Positions 44,318 through 57,010 of a DNA stretch of 64,000 nucleotides are shown here, piece by piece; position 1 is the first letter of the stretch; every line of letters starts with the position of its first letter. The position numbers and the translations under genes were made by a program. Source of the stretch: Cryptomeria japonica (taxonomy: Eukaryota > Streptophyta > Pinopsida > Cupressales > Cupressaceae); assembly GCF_030272615.1 (NCBI RefSeq), contig NC_081415.1, positions 627,541,240-627,605,239 on the forward strand, given 5' to 3'. Below the pieces are notes generated by a model that worked only from the letters and a program-made list of their open reading frames with translations, did no database searches and had not been told where the DNA came from.

Positions 44318-45902
44318 TGTTGGCAATTTTGCATTATAACAGACAATGAAAGATTGTTGGCATTTCAATAAGGATATTGAGAAGGTTGTTGATGATTATG
44401 GATATAACTGCTTAAGGATGTTTACTATCTTGATATTATTATTTTGTCATTAATGTCAAGAAATTGATTTTCTAATTCAGTATGATGTTGCCATATCTTG
44501 AGAAGTATGATTTGAAGAATATAAAGATGTCAGTAAAAGACACAAGAAAGATTATGATGAATAAGGGGATGAATAAGGTATTCAATGGGCAACTATTACC
44601 GAGTCAGACAATGATGAGATCATGATGTTTAGATTGTTTTAATATCATACATATGTTGTAAATTGTAAGGTTAATACTATACTATGTTATCAAGCAAAGA
44701 ACCTAGTTGGTAAACCCTAAGGAACCTAGTTGGTAAACCCTAAGGTTATCGCTATCGGTTAATGAAGGCGGAATGTCTACCGAGTGAAGTTTAGTATTTA
44801 CCGAGTTATAACCGAGTTGTAACCGAGTTGTAACCGAGCTATAATAAAATGCATTAAATGGTTACATGCATTATTTAATGAAGGAAGCTGATGAGCTGGA
44901 ACTGATTAAATGATTGGTATGCCGTAAATATAGTTTGTTAAGAATCTATGGAAATGGAAGATTGACATGAAGATCTACAGTTCAGATTGAACTGCAATAC
45001 CCTAGCACAAGTTCCAAGAAATGTATGCAAGTTCCAAGGCAGGGTAAAACATTTTCAGATCGAAAGATGCATTGAACCTAGTCAAAGTTTGAAGATCTGA
45101 TGGCTATGATTGATCATGGGAAATGTGATCAAGGAGATTAAGCGGTTAGCTAATTGTTTATAAATAGGGAACTGTTGATAAACAATGTATGCGGGCAAGT
45201 GTATGCACAGGGATGCTACATAGTGATTACCAAGCACTGAAGCTTGAAGACCTGTTTTGAATAACAGAGTATAGAAGCCCAACAGATGGACAAGATTAGT
45301 TCTATGTCTAGATTGTATTGAACAAATAAGAATCTGCTTTAGCATTTTAGATGTGAAGTTGCAAATAGATTTTTATTACTGTTATTTTGTGAAAGTGACA
45401 AAAAATCTCTTAACTGAGTGGACTTAACAGTCTTATTTGTAAAACCCTCTAGCAAGGTGACATTCTGATTGAGTGTTTGAAATCCTTTAACAAGGTCACT
45501 TCTAACAAGGTGAAGATCCTAACAGATATGAGGGAAATCCCTTAATCGGGTCACATCTAGCAACGTGTTTGTAATCTTTAACAAGATTTGCTTTTAACCG
45601 AGCATACTCTAGAAGAGTATATTTCTTAGTGGGTCCGAAATCCCATAGTGGTTTTTCCCTATTTGGGTTTCCACGTTAAATCTGGTGTTATGAGGTTTAT
45701 GATGTTTATATGCTTTTGAGTTTGCATGTTTAACAATTTTGGTTATATTACTAAAGTATATGTTGCCGATGTTGAATCTGATGTTTTTTATGGAAGATTA
45801 AGTTTGTATGATCCACCCACTCCCGCGCCCCCCCCCCCCCCCCCCCCCCCCTCATCTTGTTGGCTATTGGATCTGTACTTACATTTAGTATCAAAACTAT
45901 CA
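44318..45902 (+). repeat. 3' LTR of the copia element (1,585 bp)
   Basis: Collinear with the 5' LTR. It is longer mainly through one extra GTTGTAACCGA unit near 44815-44835 and a 24-C run at 45828-45851. TATA box at about 45157-45167. Confidence 0.93.
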
Positions 45903-48797
45903 CCAAAAGTTATTTTTCACATCTTATGTCATCTGGGTAGCTGCTAAAGCTGGAAAGTTCCCAGGGCTACAGGTAGAAGGTCAATTGGGAGAGGAGGAAG
46001 GACAGAAGAAGGTATGGGAGTATTATTCCCAACTCACTCTAGCCAGTACAAAGGCTCATTTCAAGATTGTCTTTACTTTTCCAATAATAATCAAATTAGT
46101 AGGGGACGTAGGATACGAGATTAGCCCGGAGGCCATGGCTATTATCCGAGAGTGGGCACGTTGGTTCATCCAAAACCCACGCTCAACCTACATCAGGGTT
46201 AGCGAATTCACAGGGAACCCAATGTTGATGCCCTGATACTGCAATGATAGAGTAATTTTGCTGGAGTATGTAAGGCAACTTTTGGGCCTCCGGTCTCTTT
46301 TGTCTTCAAAACATAAAACAAGAATTGATTTCTCGGTATCAATTGGATATTTCGCATGCTAAAAAATGTAGGTTGCAAAATTAGCAGAGCTAGAGCTTCG
46401 AGATTTGAACCCGAAGGAATATGATTATGCTAGGGAGTTCTATGACCCCTACGGGAAACTCAAACAAGCTATGCCTAAGGCATATGAGGGACACAAGCCA
46501 AGACTGGAGGATTTTTGGGCTAACCTTCAGAATAGTTTTGAAGTGAGAGAAAAGAGTTATAGTTTGTTGTCTGTGCCACAGATCAGAGATTTTGAAATTG
46601 AAACCAATCTCCCCAAAGACCTCAAAAGATGGAGACTTGCTCGATGCGACATACAAAGGACTAGAGATTGATAAGAAACCTCTCTCTCCAATGAAGTGGT
46701 CGGTGAATGAAGACCTAAATATTGAAAAAGTTTCTCAAGTGGTCATCAATAGGACCAAGCAATGGTTAAGCTAGAGGGTAAGGCCCAGTGCCTCAAAGGC
46801 GAAACAGAAGGAGTTCACTTCAAAGGTACCTCAATCAAGGGGCCATAAGGAGTTTGCTTAGAAGATAAGGTCAGCCTCGAGGCAAAATACATCCACCAAT
46901 CCAAATGAGGGAGACAAACCTCAAGAAAGTACTAAGGACTTAATGAAGAAACTCCAAGAAAAGATGAGGGAGTCTGAATTGTTAAAGAAGGCGGTGGACC
47001 TGGGAGTGACTGATGGATTGGGAGCGGTACCACTTGCCAAAGTTCTCCCACCAAGGACAACTATAGGGAAGACTACAGGAGAGGGTACCTAAGAACAGGA
47101 AGAAGAAATAGAGATTATAGAAGATATACCCACCTCAACAGCTGCCACACAAGACCCAGGCACCAACGCCCCTGTACCACCACCAGTCGATATACCCACA
47201 GGGCAGCCTGGAGTGCAAGGCTTCAGGTCTACCACTAAAGAAGTAAAAATTAGGAACATCAAATCTAATTTAGATCAGGAGGAAGAGGATCTTGAGCAAC
47301 AACAACCGCTAGAAGGCGAGCAAGAAGGGGATGAGGTAGAAGACCTATTGAACGAAAGACTAGTTCTAACCTCTCAAGATCAAGAGGACCTCCTCAAGGA
47401 TATAGCAGCTGAGCAAGGTGAAAAAGAGGCAGGTGAGGAAGATATGCCATTTAATGAAGAGGTCAGTGGCAAACTGGGAGAGTTACATAAGCAATAGGCT
47501 CTCCAAACCAATCTAGCCCGCCAAGTTACATTACCTCAAGATCCCAGGCAAACAGAGGCAGAGGAAAGAGATGAAGCAAAGGAGTAGGCGGACGTCCATG
47601 TTGTAACTGTAGATATAGTGTCACATCAAGGTGACAAAGATGAAGATATACCGCAATGGCTTGAGTTTACCTTTGAGAAGAAAAAGAGAAAAGTGGAGCT
47701 TCCCAAGGTCACTCTACAATAAGTAATCACCGAGGAGCCACCAAAGGCTAAGAAGCTAAAAACCGTTCATCATTTATCAAAAACTTATTCCAATGAAGTG
47801 ATTGTAGATGTGGCAGTTCCATTCCAAGCTGAGGGACAAGCTTCTCCCAAGTATCAAATATCCTAGATAAATTTGGGCAAACAAACTAAGTGGGGAGACT
47901 AGATACTTTGGAGCTAGCCACAAGTGTCGTCAAAGGGCGTGTAGAGAAGGAGCAAACTTCGAATCTAGAGCTCAAAGCATAAGTGGAACAATACAAGTAT
48001 CTCTTAGTTGAAATGAGAAAACCTCTGGACTCCTGTAGATCTAATGACCTACCTTCAACCTCATCACTGCCAGAGGGAGAAGTTAAGGCATTAGTGGAGG
48101 TGAGACAAGTGGCCAATGCAGCCAAGTCATGGACCCAAATAAATGCAACTAAGATTAGACTATTTCTGTAGGATACAATAAAGATATATTGGAGGGCAGT
48201 ACAGGCAGGCGAAGCCTTAGCTTCTTGTGTACACAATGGGAACGAAAGCTAAGTATTTTCAATAAGCAATTCCGAGTTTTGAATAAAGTATTATGGCTAG
48301 GGGAAGAGATAGTAATGGAGGAGGACCTCTTAGGAGGTGACAGTTATGAAAACTTACAGTCCTATGTATACATATTGGAGCTGAAGATTGAAATGCTTCA
48401 GCAGTATATGAAGGATATGGAACAGATTCGAGTCCCCCTTCTCAGGGAAATTTTGTCATATGAGAATTTTGTAAAGAGTATGCTTGGAGCCTTCAGATTA
48501 GGGTTGACTAGTACGGGGATAATGGAGCAGCGACAAGTTTTGAATCAGTGGGATGCATACGAAGCTCAACACTTAGGACCTTCGGCCTAGTTTGATGTCG
48601 CCCTCATGGATAGGTACACGTACTTGATCACTCAATGTCAAGAGGTGGCAGAGACAATAGGGGAACTAGAGAAAGGAAAGAAGCATGCAGATGAAGTGTT
48701 GAAGAAATATAAATTTAGAGTTAAGCATGTAGTTGATCCTCTTGTTCAAGTATTTGCATCTATAATTGATAATTATAGAGCTTTTGCCAAGAAATAA

Positions 48798-50159
48798 GGA
48801 ATAAAGGCATAGTTGCTAAAGATAGCAAAGCTTTTTCATAAATCCTTAATTTTGTATTTTTAGTTGTAGCTCCTACTCAAGTTCCAATTTTGAGAGAAAT
48901 CCTGCATGACTACAAAAACATGGCTCACCCAACATGGTCTTCATAGTGCTCATGCAGTCCCCATTTCATAGTTGTTAAGTGGAGTATCAAAGTAGAAACT
49001 TGCAAGTTAACTGCGACTCCTAGTTTCAGTTCTTAATTTAGGTTAGGTTTATTTCCTAGATAATAGGCCAGATAACTTCTATAAATTGAGAAGTTTGATT
49101 CATTTGTAAGGGTGCCCGAATTGATGATTTGTGGCCCACTTAGAGATTTTTAGAGTATTTTGCAGATTGTTAAGAAGTTCAGTTATTTTTGTTATACATT
49201 CATTAAGATTAATACAAGAAGTAGCTTGTAGATTGCCTGATCTACTTCTATATTCTACGAAATTGTTCTGTGTAATCTGGTAATGTTTATTGTTTGGAGT
49301 TAGCAACATGGTTTGATCTTTTTGTTTATTACTTTATGAATCATATTGTGCACGTCAGTGGTGTATGAGGATTATTGTGGTAGGTCGTATTGTTGATGAT
49401 TTTATTTCCATAAGTCTGTGAAATTGATGATTTTGCAGGTTTACTGGAGGTCCGTTGTTGAATGCTAACTTGGATGATATTTGATAATTTCTTGGATTGC
49501 AGGGAACTAACTAAGTAGTTCATTAAGTTGTTATTGTGTTGGTTTCATTGTTATTTTCTCATTTCCTTGATCTATCTTTTGCAGTTTATTTTCCAAAAAA
49601 TCTTAAATTTTAAAATACAAAAAAAAAAAGAAGAGGAAGTTTGACCGTTAATAACCATCGGGATTAGTTTCAACCAGCAATCCCCTTAATAGGTATAGCT
49701 ACATTAACCATTGGGTTTCCCATCACCATCATGACCCAACTATAGAGACCTTGGGGTAGTGAGTTTTCCCAAACTCATTGCTTTTCAGGAGAGGTGGTGA
49801 GTGTTCACATTGGTTACTTGACTATTGGCGGGTGTGTCAAAAATAGTCGTCAATAGGTGTGTCATAGAATTATGTCATGTTTTTGTCTTTAAAATGACAC
49901 TTGTCACCCACCTCCACAAAAGTCCAAGATCCTCCATGTGAGGACAATATAATCCATGTCACCTTCCTAGTAGGATGACAAGTTAAAATGCCAACTCCCA
50001 CTAGATGATGAAATAGCGTGTGCCAAAAAAATTATCCTTGTAGACTCATAAATTAAACTAAATATTAAATAAATAAGTCCAAATACCAATATTAGGACTT
50101 GCAAAGGTTGAGACACCATTATCCCAACATTATCCCACTCGTCAAAGACCTTTCAAGAA
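48798..50159. other. 3' flank of element 2, no gene recognised
   Basis: An LTR-like transcription unit is possible: TCTATAAATTGAG near 49078 is TATA-like, and a purine run AAAAAAAAAAAGAAGAGGAAG lies at about 49619. No second copy upstream of the ORF was found, so no LTR pair is claimed. Confidence 0.35.
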
Positions 50160-53100
50160 CCTATCAATCAACTATAGGGGGTCGAGAGGCCCATAGAACT
50201 GGAACACCATCTGAACTTCTTTATGTTCATGAGTTTTGTCAATGCAATTGCAATATTTCTTAAAGTGTCAACCTCTTCAATTCTAACATTTTATCATCTA
50301 CCATATCTAGAACAAAATGAAACTGAACATCTATGTACTTTATTTTGGCATGATTGCTAACCAAATGGCACTTTGACTGTCACAATAGATAGTAAGCAAT
50401 CCTGCATCAAACCCAATATCAAAAAATAAATTTCTTGGCCAGATAGCTTCCTTATACGCATGATTAGCTACCATATACTCAGTTTATATCATGGACAACC
50501 ATCAAAACATAAGGAATACTCAAAATTACCCCTCAAATATTTGAACACTCTCTTAACTGCATCCCAATGTACCCATCCAAGATTAGTCATATATCAACTT
50601 AAAGGACTCTCACTTCTTGGGAAATGTCTAGTCTTGTATAGACTATAGCATACATAAGATTTCTAACAACGCTCGCATATGGTACAATGGCCATGTCCTC
50701 CACCTCAGTAGGAGATTTTGGACAATTCTCCATAGATGATTTTTTTTTTTAATGCAACATGAACTATCATAGATCTACAAGTTATCATGGTGAATCTCTC
50801 CAACACTGAATTCACTTTCTTACTCTAGCTTAACCAAAGCTTTTTGTTAGCTCTAACTCTTATGATCCCCATTCCCATAATGTACCTAGCTACACCCAAA
50901 TATTTCATTTCAAACTATTATAAAAACTAGGACTTCAAGTCAGAAATCAAATATCCATTCCCCAAAAGTAACATATCATCCACATGTAATGCAATAATGA
51001 GAATGCAACCATTATCAAATTTGAATTAAATACAATGATAAGATTTAGACGTATGAAATCCAAAGTTCAACACATAAGTATCAAACTTTTGGTACCACAT
51101 CTTAGGGAATTGTTTTAGACCATACAAAGACTTGTTCAACTTGCATACTAGATTTAATTTACCTTTCACCATGAAATCCTCTAGCTATGACATATAAATC
51201 TCTTCCTTCAAATCACCACGAAAGAATGATGTCTTCACGTTGAATTGCTTGATTGGGATCCCAATCATTATTTTTAGCAAGTGATAACAAGAATCAAATT
51301 GATGTCAACTTTGCAATGGAAGAGAAAACATCACCATAATCTATCCCCTCAATATGGGAATAACCTTTCATGACCAATCATGCTTTATGTCTCTCAACAC
51401 TACCATCTAGGTGCAACTTTTTCTTGAACACCCATTTGCATCCCACAGGCTTACGTCCTTTAGGAAAAGGTACCAAATCCCAAGTATTCTTCTTCTTCAA
51501 AGATGTCATTTTATCACCCATGGCTTCCATCCAAGAATCTGCATCACTCATATTCATAGCCTCTCTAATAGTCTGAGGCTCATCATTGTTACCATTCAAA
51601 GAAAAAATACAATTGGAATCTAACAATGAATAACCCAACCTATTCAGTTTTCACATGATTATCGTAGGCCTCCTCAAAGGCTAAGGTTAAGGTTCTTCAT
51701 CTTCTTTTGAACTTTTAGAGTTGTTAGAGCTCTCCTCATCATTAGGTACATTAGGAGCTTGTAGATCTTCTCTCTTGGGAGTAGAAGGGATTTGAACTAC
51801 CCCCTTATTTTATTTATCTCTTTCTCTAGTTGAAGCTCAATAGTGGATGGCTTCATCTCTTTGAAAATAACACTTGTTGTAGAGAACCTTCTCTGTCACT
51901 AGATCCCAAAGCGTGTACCCTTTTACACCGACACCATAGCCAATAAAGATATACTTCATTGCCTTATTCTCCAACTTAGTCCTTTTTCACTCAAAACATG
52001 AGCAAAAGCTTCATGACCAAATACTATGAGATGTTGCATAGAAGTCTTCTTCCTAACCAAACCTCCATTGGTGTCTTATAAATAAGTGTTAATGTAGGAG
52101 ATCTATTTACTAGATAGCAAGCAATGACTACATCTTCATCCCAAAAAAATTGTTTGAGGTAAACACCACTAAGAATACTCCTAGCTCTCTCCATCAACAT
52201 CCTTTTCATACTCTCCACAACTCCATTATGTTGAGGGGTGTATGGAGTTGTCTCATGCCTCCCATTCCCATGGCCCTTATAGAACCTATCAAAATCTGTC
52301 AAGAAAAAATCACCACTATTGTTAGTCCTCATGCACCTAAGCTTTTTACAAGCCTAATTCTCAACGAGAACCTTAAAATCTTTAAACCAATTGAAGATTT
52401 TAAATTTATTTATAAGAAAATAAACAAATGTCCTTTTGCTATAGTCATCAATGAATGATCAAAATACACAGATTTAGAAATAAAAGGAACATTAACAAGA
52501 TCAAGAACATCTAAATGTATCAAATCTAACATCCTAGAATATTTGTGAGAACTAGAATAAAATTGAACACAATTTTGTTTACCATAAATACAGTGTTCAT
52601 AAAAATCTAGCTCAAGATTACAGTCATTAATCCCCTTAATTAGACATTTATATTTAGGGTTTTGAGACCCTTCTCACTAATTTAACCAAGTCTTTGGTGC
52701 CATAATATTGTCTTCTCGATTGGTAGTTTCATCTCTAGAGCATTAGCACCCTTAGGTACCTAGAAAACATGATCACTAGATGTAGAAGCAATAGTCCTCT
52801 TTAGAACTTGATCTAATGGTGAGGATGAAGAATTATGAACCCTCTTCTTGGATTTTATAGAAGTACTATTGCACTATACTATGCATTAATCTATCTTATA
52901 CAAGGTGCTAATCTAAACACCCTTAGCAAGCACCATAAAACCTCTAGTCATCTTGCATCCATCTTATGATAAAACAACCTACACACCCACATCACTCAAT
53001 TTAATCATAAAGAGAATATTTTGTGTCAAACTTAGGATGGGCATTACACCATTGATCCCGTTCACTCTACCATTAGGGAGTCTAATTTTAACTCTTCCAT

Positions 53101-54010
53101 GGCCAAAACCTTCAAATGAGAGTCATCATTGAGATACACCTTCCCACCATTATATTCTTCATACTTTGAAAACCAACCTCGATGTGAGGTCATGTGAAAA
53201 GATGCACCTAAATCTATTAACCACACATCTTTCAACACATGTGTTGCCAAGGCTACAACAAATGCTTCATCATCATCCTTAAAGGATTTGTTTGAATCTA
53301 AATTGGAGAGTCTCTTCTTCTCCTCCTCCTTACATTCTTTACGTAAATGACTAGTTTTTTTGCAATTCCAACACTTTGCCTTGGACTTTATAGGAGACTT
53401 AGATCTCCCATGATATTTGGATCTACCTCTTTCATCTTTCTTGTCCTTCTTCTTGTCTTTCTCTTTTGATCTACCATGAACTGCAAAAGCCTCCTTAGTT
53501 GACTCAAAAGTCTTCCTCTACATCTATTTAGAAAGTAATGATGCTACCACCTCATCCATCTTGAAATTGGTGGTTTTACTCCCAATAGCCATAACAATAT
53601 GGTCCCAAGAGTAAGGTAAAGAACACAATAGAAGCATGTAATGGCCCTCCTCCTCAATCTTGCCACCAACAAAACTTAACTTGGCAACTATCAAGTTGAA
53701 TTCATTGAGATGATCAGCAATTGATCCTCTATCTTCTATCTTTACAAGATACATCTTCTTTCTTAGGAAAATATTGTTTACCAAGGATTTAGCCTTAAAG
53801 ATGTCTCCAAGATTCTTCTAAAGTTCTCCCATAGTTTGCTCTTCATGGAAATTCAATAGGACATAGTTTGCTAAATATAGTCTTACAAGGCCCTTAGCTT
53901 TTTCAATCCATTGCATCCCAAACATCCTATATTGTAGTTTGAGGATTTGTTGAAGAAATTGTAGCCATAGATCTTGTAAACACTTAAAATTGACCATTAA
54001 CATATGGTCA
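50160..54010 (-). pseudogene. Ty1/copia gag-pol relic
   Basis: Minus strand, from right to left: gag (HLNEFNLIVAKLSFVGGKIE near 53710), zinc knuckle CWNCKKTSHLRKEC near 53370-53330, protease with WLIDLGASFHMTSH (the usual D-S-G Ser replaced by Leu), integrase with TPQHNGVVESMKRMLMERAR near 52250, and RT with MTSLKKKNTWDLVPFPKGRK near 51510. LYGLKQFPKMWYQKF lies near 51110 and HVDDM, in place of YVDDM, near 50985. RNase H remains reach about 50160. Many stops and shifts. LTRs not identified. A different copia lineage from the 38090-45902 element. Confidence 0.85.
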
Positions 54011-55230
54011 AATTACCCTTTAATTTCATATATTATTGTCATCCCATTAATAAATAATTTGCAATAATCTAATTAATTAGCGATCAATTCTCCTATTCTT
54101 TGGTCAACCCCTTTAGGAAATTAATCTAGTTATTTTTCATATTCATTTATGCTCCCTAACCCTTCATCCATTTAATTAAACAAATTCCCATATTTAGTTA
54201 ATTAAATTCACTTTGTCAATTTTCCTCCACATTTGGATTAAAATATTTTTTTAATTTCACTTTCTCTCTCCATGAGTTAAATCCTCCAACTCTCCCACTT
54301 GCATCTTAATTACCATTCATAATCTCCCCCTAATCCTCCTTTAATTATGTGCACACTCCTTATTCATTTGATGAGGGAGAGGGTAAACCCATGCTATAAA
54401 TGGCCTCCCAAGTTGCCTTATCAGCCTTAAAGGCTAACCACTTCTGGGAGGGTACCCACATGGATCCCTTCCCTTTTGTCCCCCTCATTAACATTCTCCA
54501 AGTACTTGGAGTGTGGAGACATGATTTGCATTTATGGAAAAGTCTTGTCTACACTCCAAGTATATCCTCCCTCCAACCAGCTCTCCTCGCATGAATTCTT
54601 AAGTTGACACTTGTCAACCTGTCATGAGATGTGAGGACCAAATGATTCTAAACCCTTGATCTCATGCAATCAATCTTGGTTATCCATTCCATCTTCCTTC
54701 ATGCAACCAAAGCTTAGCCAATTTTGCATCCATCATTCTCATATGCAACCATTATCATCTTCATGAAATCTTGATCACTTGAGCACCCTTATGTTGCCAA
54801 ATTTGTGAGCACACATCAAATCCATTATCACTGGGCAAACCGTTGCAATGAGGAGAGCATCATACTTGGTCTTCAATGGCTATTTCATTGGTTTGATCTA
54901 TTTCTTACCCAATCTTGATTGTTGTTTCTTTTTGTGATTTTGAGTGTTTTTACTTTTTATTTTCATTCACTTTGAATCACATTTTGCTACACACACTTCC
55001 CACTTGAACCCTTCCATCCTTCCAACTATTCATGAATTGAGATGACAACTTCATCCTTCCCTATCATGGCTTTGAGAAATGGAGTCATTCCTCCCTTTTC
55101 AAATATTCCCCAAATCTCCATATTTTTCTTTAAGGAGACAAAGGTGGTAGGTTCCACTCTTAGACATTGGCCCCTTATTTTTCAAATATTTAAATGTATT
55201 TACCATGATACAACTAAACAACAAAAAATA
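54011..55230. other. AT/TC-rich stretch between two pol relics
   Basis: Low-complexity, pyrimidine-rich plus strand, no gene recognised. CAAGTACTTGGAGTGT and its inverse ACACTCCAAGTATAT (near 54496 and 54550) form a short inverted repeat. Confidence 0.4.
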
Positions 55231-57010
55231 TTTTTTTAGGAAAAAGGGCATGACTCTATACATAAATAATCCCCATTCTATACCAAAATTTATTTTTGGT
55301 TGATCTTCTTCTTATATTTTCACTTGGTGATATCTAGTGAATTTATCAATAATGAATAGATTTCCCTGCCTACAATAGATTCCTAAATTTCTTCTATGAA
55401 AGGGATTGGAAGGGATCATGAATACATAATTTTTTAAGCTCCCTAAAATCAAGATAGATTCTCATCTCCCCTATTTTCTTATTTTGTACAACTATTAGAG
55501 AGCTCATTTATTTATCCCATACTTCACTATTTTGATGATTTCATCCACAAACGTTTTATCCAATTCCCTTTTCACTTTTTCTTCATAATTGGATTGGGCT
55601 AGTATAGTTGCTTCCTTTGTGGTTTCACCTATTCTTTTAATTGAATGTTCATGACACCAACTTCTTCCTTGATAACCTTCATGTCGTGAATGTTTGAGGA
55701 ATCAAACACAAATTCAATCATATTTCTACAACTTTATCATCCTAATAATATCCTATTTGATCATCTTTAGATTCCCTATATATGTTATATTTTCCTCCCA
55801 TAATTTTAGTGGGTAATTCAACAAATATTTGTCCTTAGAATCGTTATATAGCTATGTTTTTCTTTCTCCTTCTTTTGATTGAATTTCTAGTTTAGGATCT
55901 TGTTCCACATCTTCCTAGTTTGTATCGTAACATATTCCATCTATTTAATTAAATTCCAAATGCCTTCTATCCTAGGAGGTGGTGGAGTTTGTGCATGCTA
56001 TTGAATGTGATTTTCTTCCGCTAGTTTGAATATAATATTTCATTTGGAGTAGTGCATTTTGAATGTGCATTTGTTCATCCCAATATGGGAAGATATAATT
56101 TAAAATCATTATAGAGTTATTGTTAATACTTGGTCTTTTTCCTCATTCTTGGTTGATATAGCATGTTTATACAACTAATGTCAAGGTATAATAAAATAAT
56201 TGGATGTACATGCTAGTTTCATATTCCCTTATTCTATTCCAAACTATAGTGCATATCTTGAGATGATCCTCTAGTATGATTGATCCATTACATTTTAAAA
56301 TTATTGAGTGTTCATATTCTTCTTTTATGTACCTTATTCTAATGAGGATTATAAAGGCATGACATTGAGATATTTTACCTCGATGTGTCTTCATCTCAAA
56401 AGTATTCATCTAAAATACCAACTCCATAAAATAATGGTAAATTAATATGTGAAATTACCCTCTAAATACGATTCTCTTTCTATGATTCTCTAGAGACATG
56501 AACTAGGCTACCTTGATTTCCTTCTTCTGATTTTTCTAATATATTTCTTCCATTTGTGATATCTTGTGGTACATATGACCCTTTTTTTGCATCATATAGA
56601 TTCACCCAAAACCATTTTTTTGGATGCTCCTTCTAGTTCCTCAATTCTATTCTATTTGATAAAAAATATATCAATTTTGTGTTATCCTCTTCATCTCCAT
56701 CTTGAGAAATCTCTTCTACATAATAATTACCTCCATCATCTTCTACAAAGGAATGTGAACAAATTTGGTATTATCTACAAAATACATTTCTTCCTTCCTA
56801 GATTTTACCACTCCATTTATATTAACAAACCATTTTAGCCTTGCCAATTACCCGCAATATATTGAAGGGCTCTTTTATGGTGACTACTTCAAAATTTACA
56901 ATTAGTTTATGCCTTGTACATCTACCTCTACATTTTTCCATGTACTCATTGTTTACATCCCTGATCCATCTAGTAGGTTGATATTGTCACTAATACATTT
57001 GGTCTAGATT
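55231..57010 (-). pseudogene. Ty3/gypsy pol relic (RT region and upstream)
   Basis: Minus strand around 55760-55230 reads, through several stops, a gypsy RT: the VVQKKNGKMRI-type block is decayed, then DFRELKKLCIHDPFPIPFIE-like sequence, then DKFTRYHQVKI, EEDQPKINFGIEWG and YRVMPF, matching the conserved order DFRELN / P.P.P.I / F.D..SGYHQ / W..VMPFGL. Upstream (about 56990-56560) an acidic stretch with PFNILRVIGKAKMV may be the protease-gag side. Dead. Confidence 0.7.

Larger units (their letters stand above)
38090..45902 (+). mobile_element. Structurally complete Ty1/copia retrotransposon, Sirevirus-like (7,813 bp)
   Basis: Two LTRs (38090-39644 and 44318-45902), each TGTTGGCAA...ACTATCA, flanked by CCAAA at 38085-38089 and 45903-45907. 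A primer-binding site follows the 5' LTR and a polypurine tract precedes the 3' LTR. Domain order is gag, zinc knuckle, protease, integrase, RT, RNase H (copia order). Repeated G-rich polypurine motifs before the 3' LTR are a hallmark of the Sirevirus lineage. The lineage call is inference; the structure is seen directly. It is inserted in the ORF of element 2. Confidence 0.95.
37401..48797 (+). pseudogene. Large ORF of element 2, split by a copia insertion
   Basis: Reading starts at ATG 37401 (MDSSSSKRGKEIDRLP). It meets TAG at 37476, changes frame near 37930 and is cut at 38089 by the 7.8-kb copia element. It resumes at 45908 in the same frame once the insert and one CCAAA are removed. Coding length is about 3.6 kb (about 1,190 codons). 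N-terminal part: EALYRRIKRSGLVEATTFLQ and GKTVIDLSSDMLGFVFSIP, resembling the fold signature of plant transposon-associated proteins. Middle: Glu/Gln-rich, acidic. C-terminal part (48200-48797): helical, with VLNQWDAYEAQHLGPSA and a Lys/Glu helix ending RAFAKK. At least seven stops or shifts. No gag-pol motifs. Function unknown. Confidence 0.6.

Noticed and set aside
45828-45851. 24-C run in the 3' LTR against 11 C in the 5' LTR
   Set aside because: Homopolymer length is unstable and poorly sequenced; not treated as a biological difference.
48798-49640. Possible 3' LTR of element 2
   Set aside because: A TATA-like word and purine run are present, but no copy upstream of the ORF and no TG...CA pair with target duplication could be shown.
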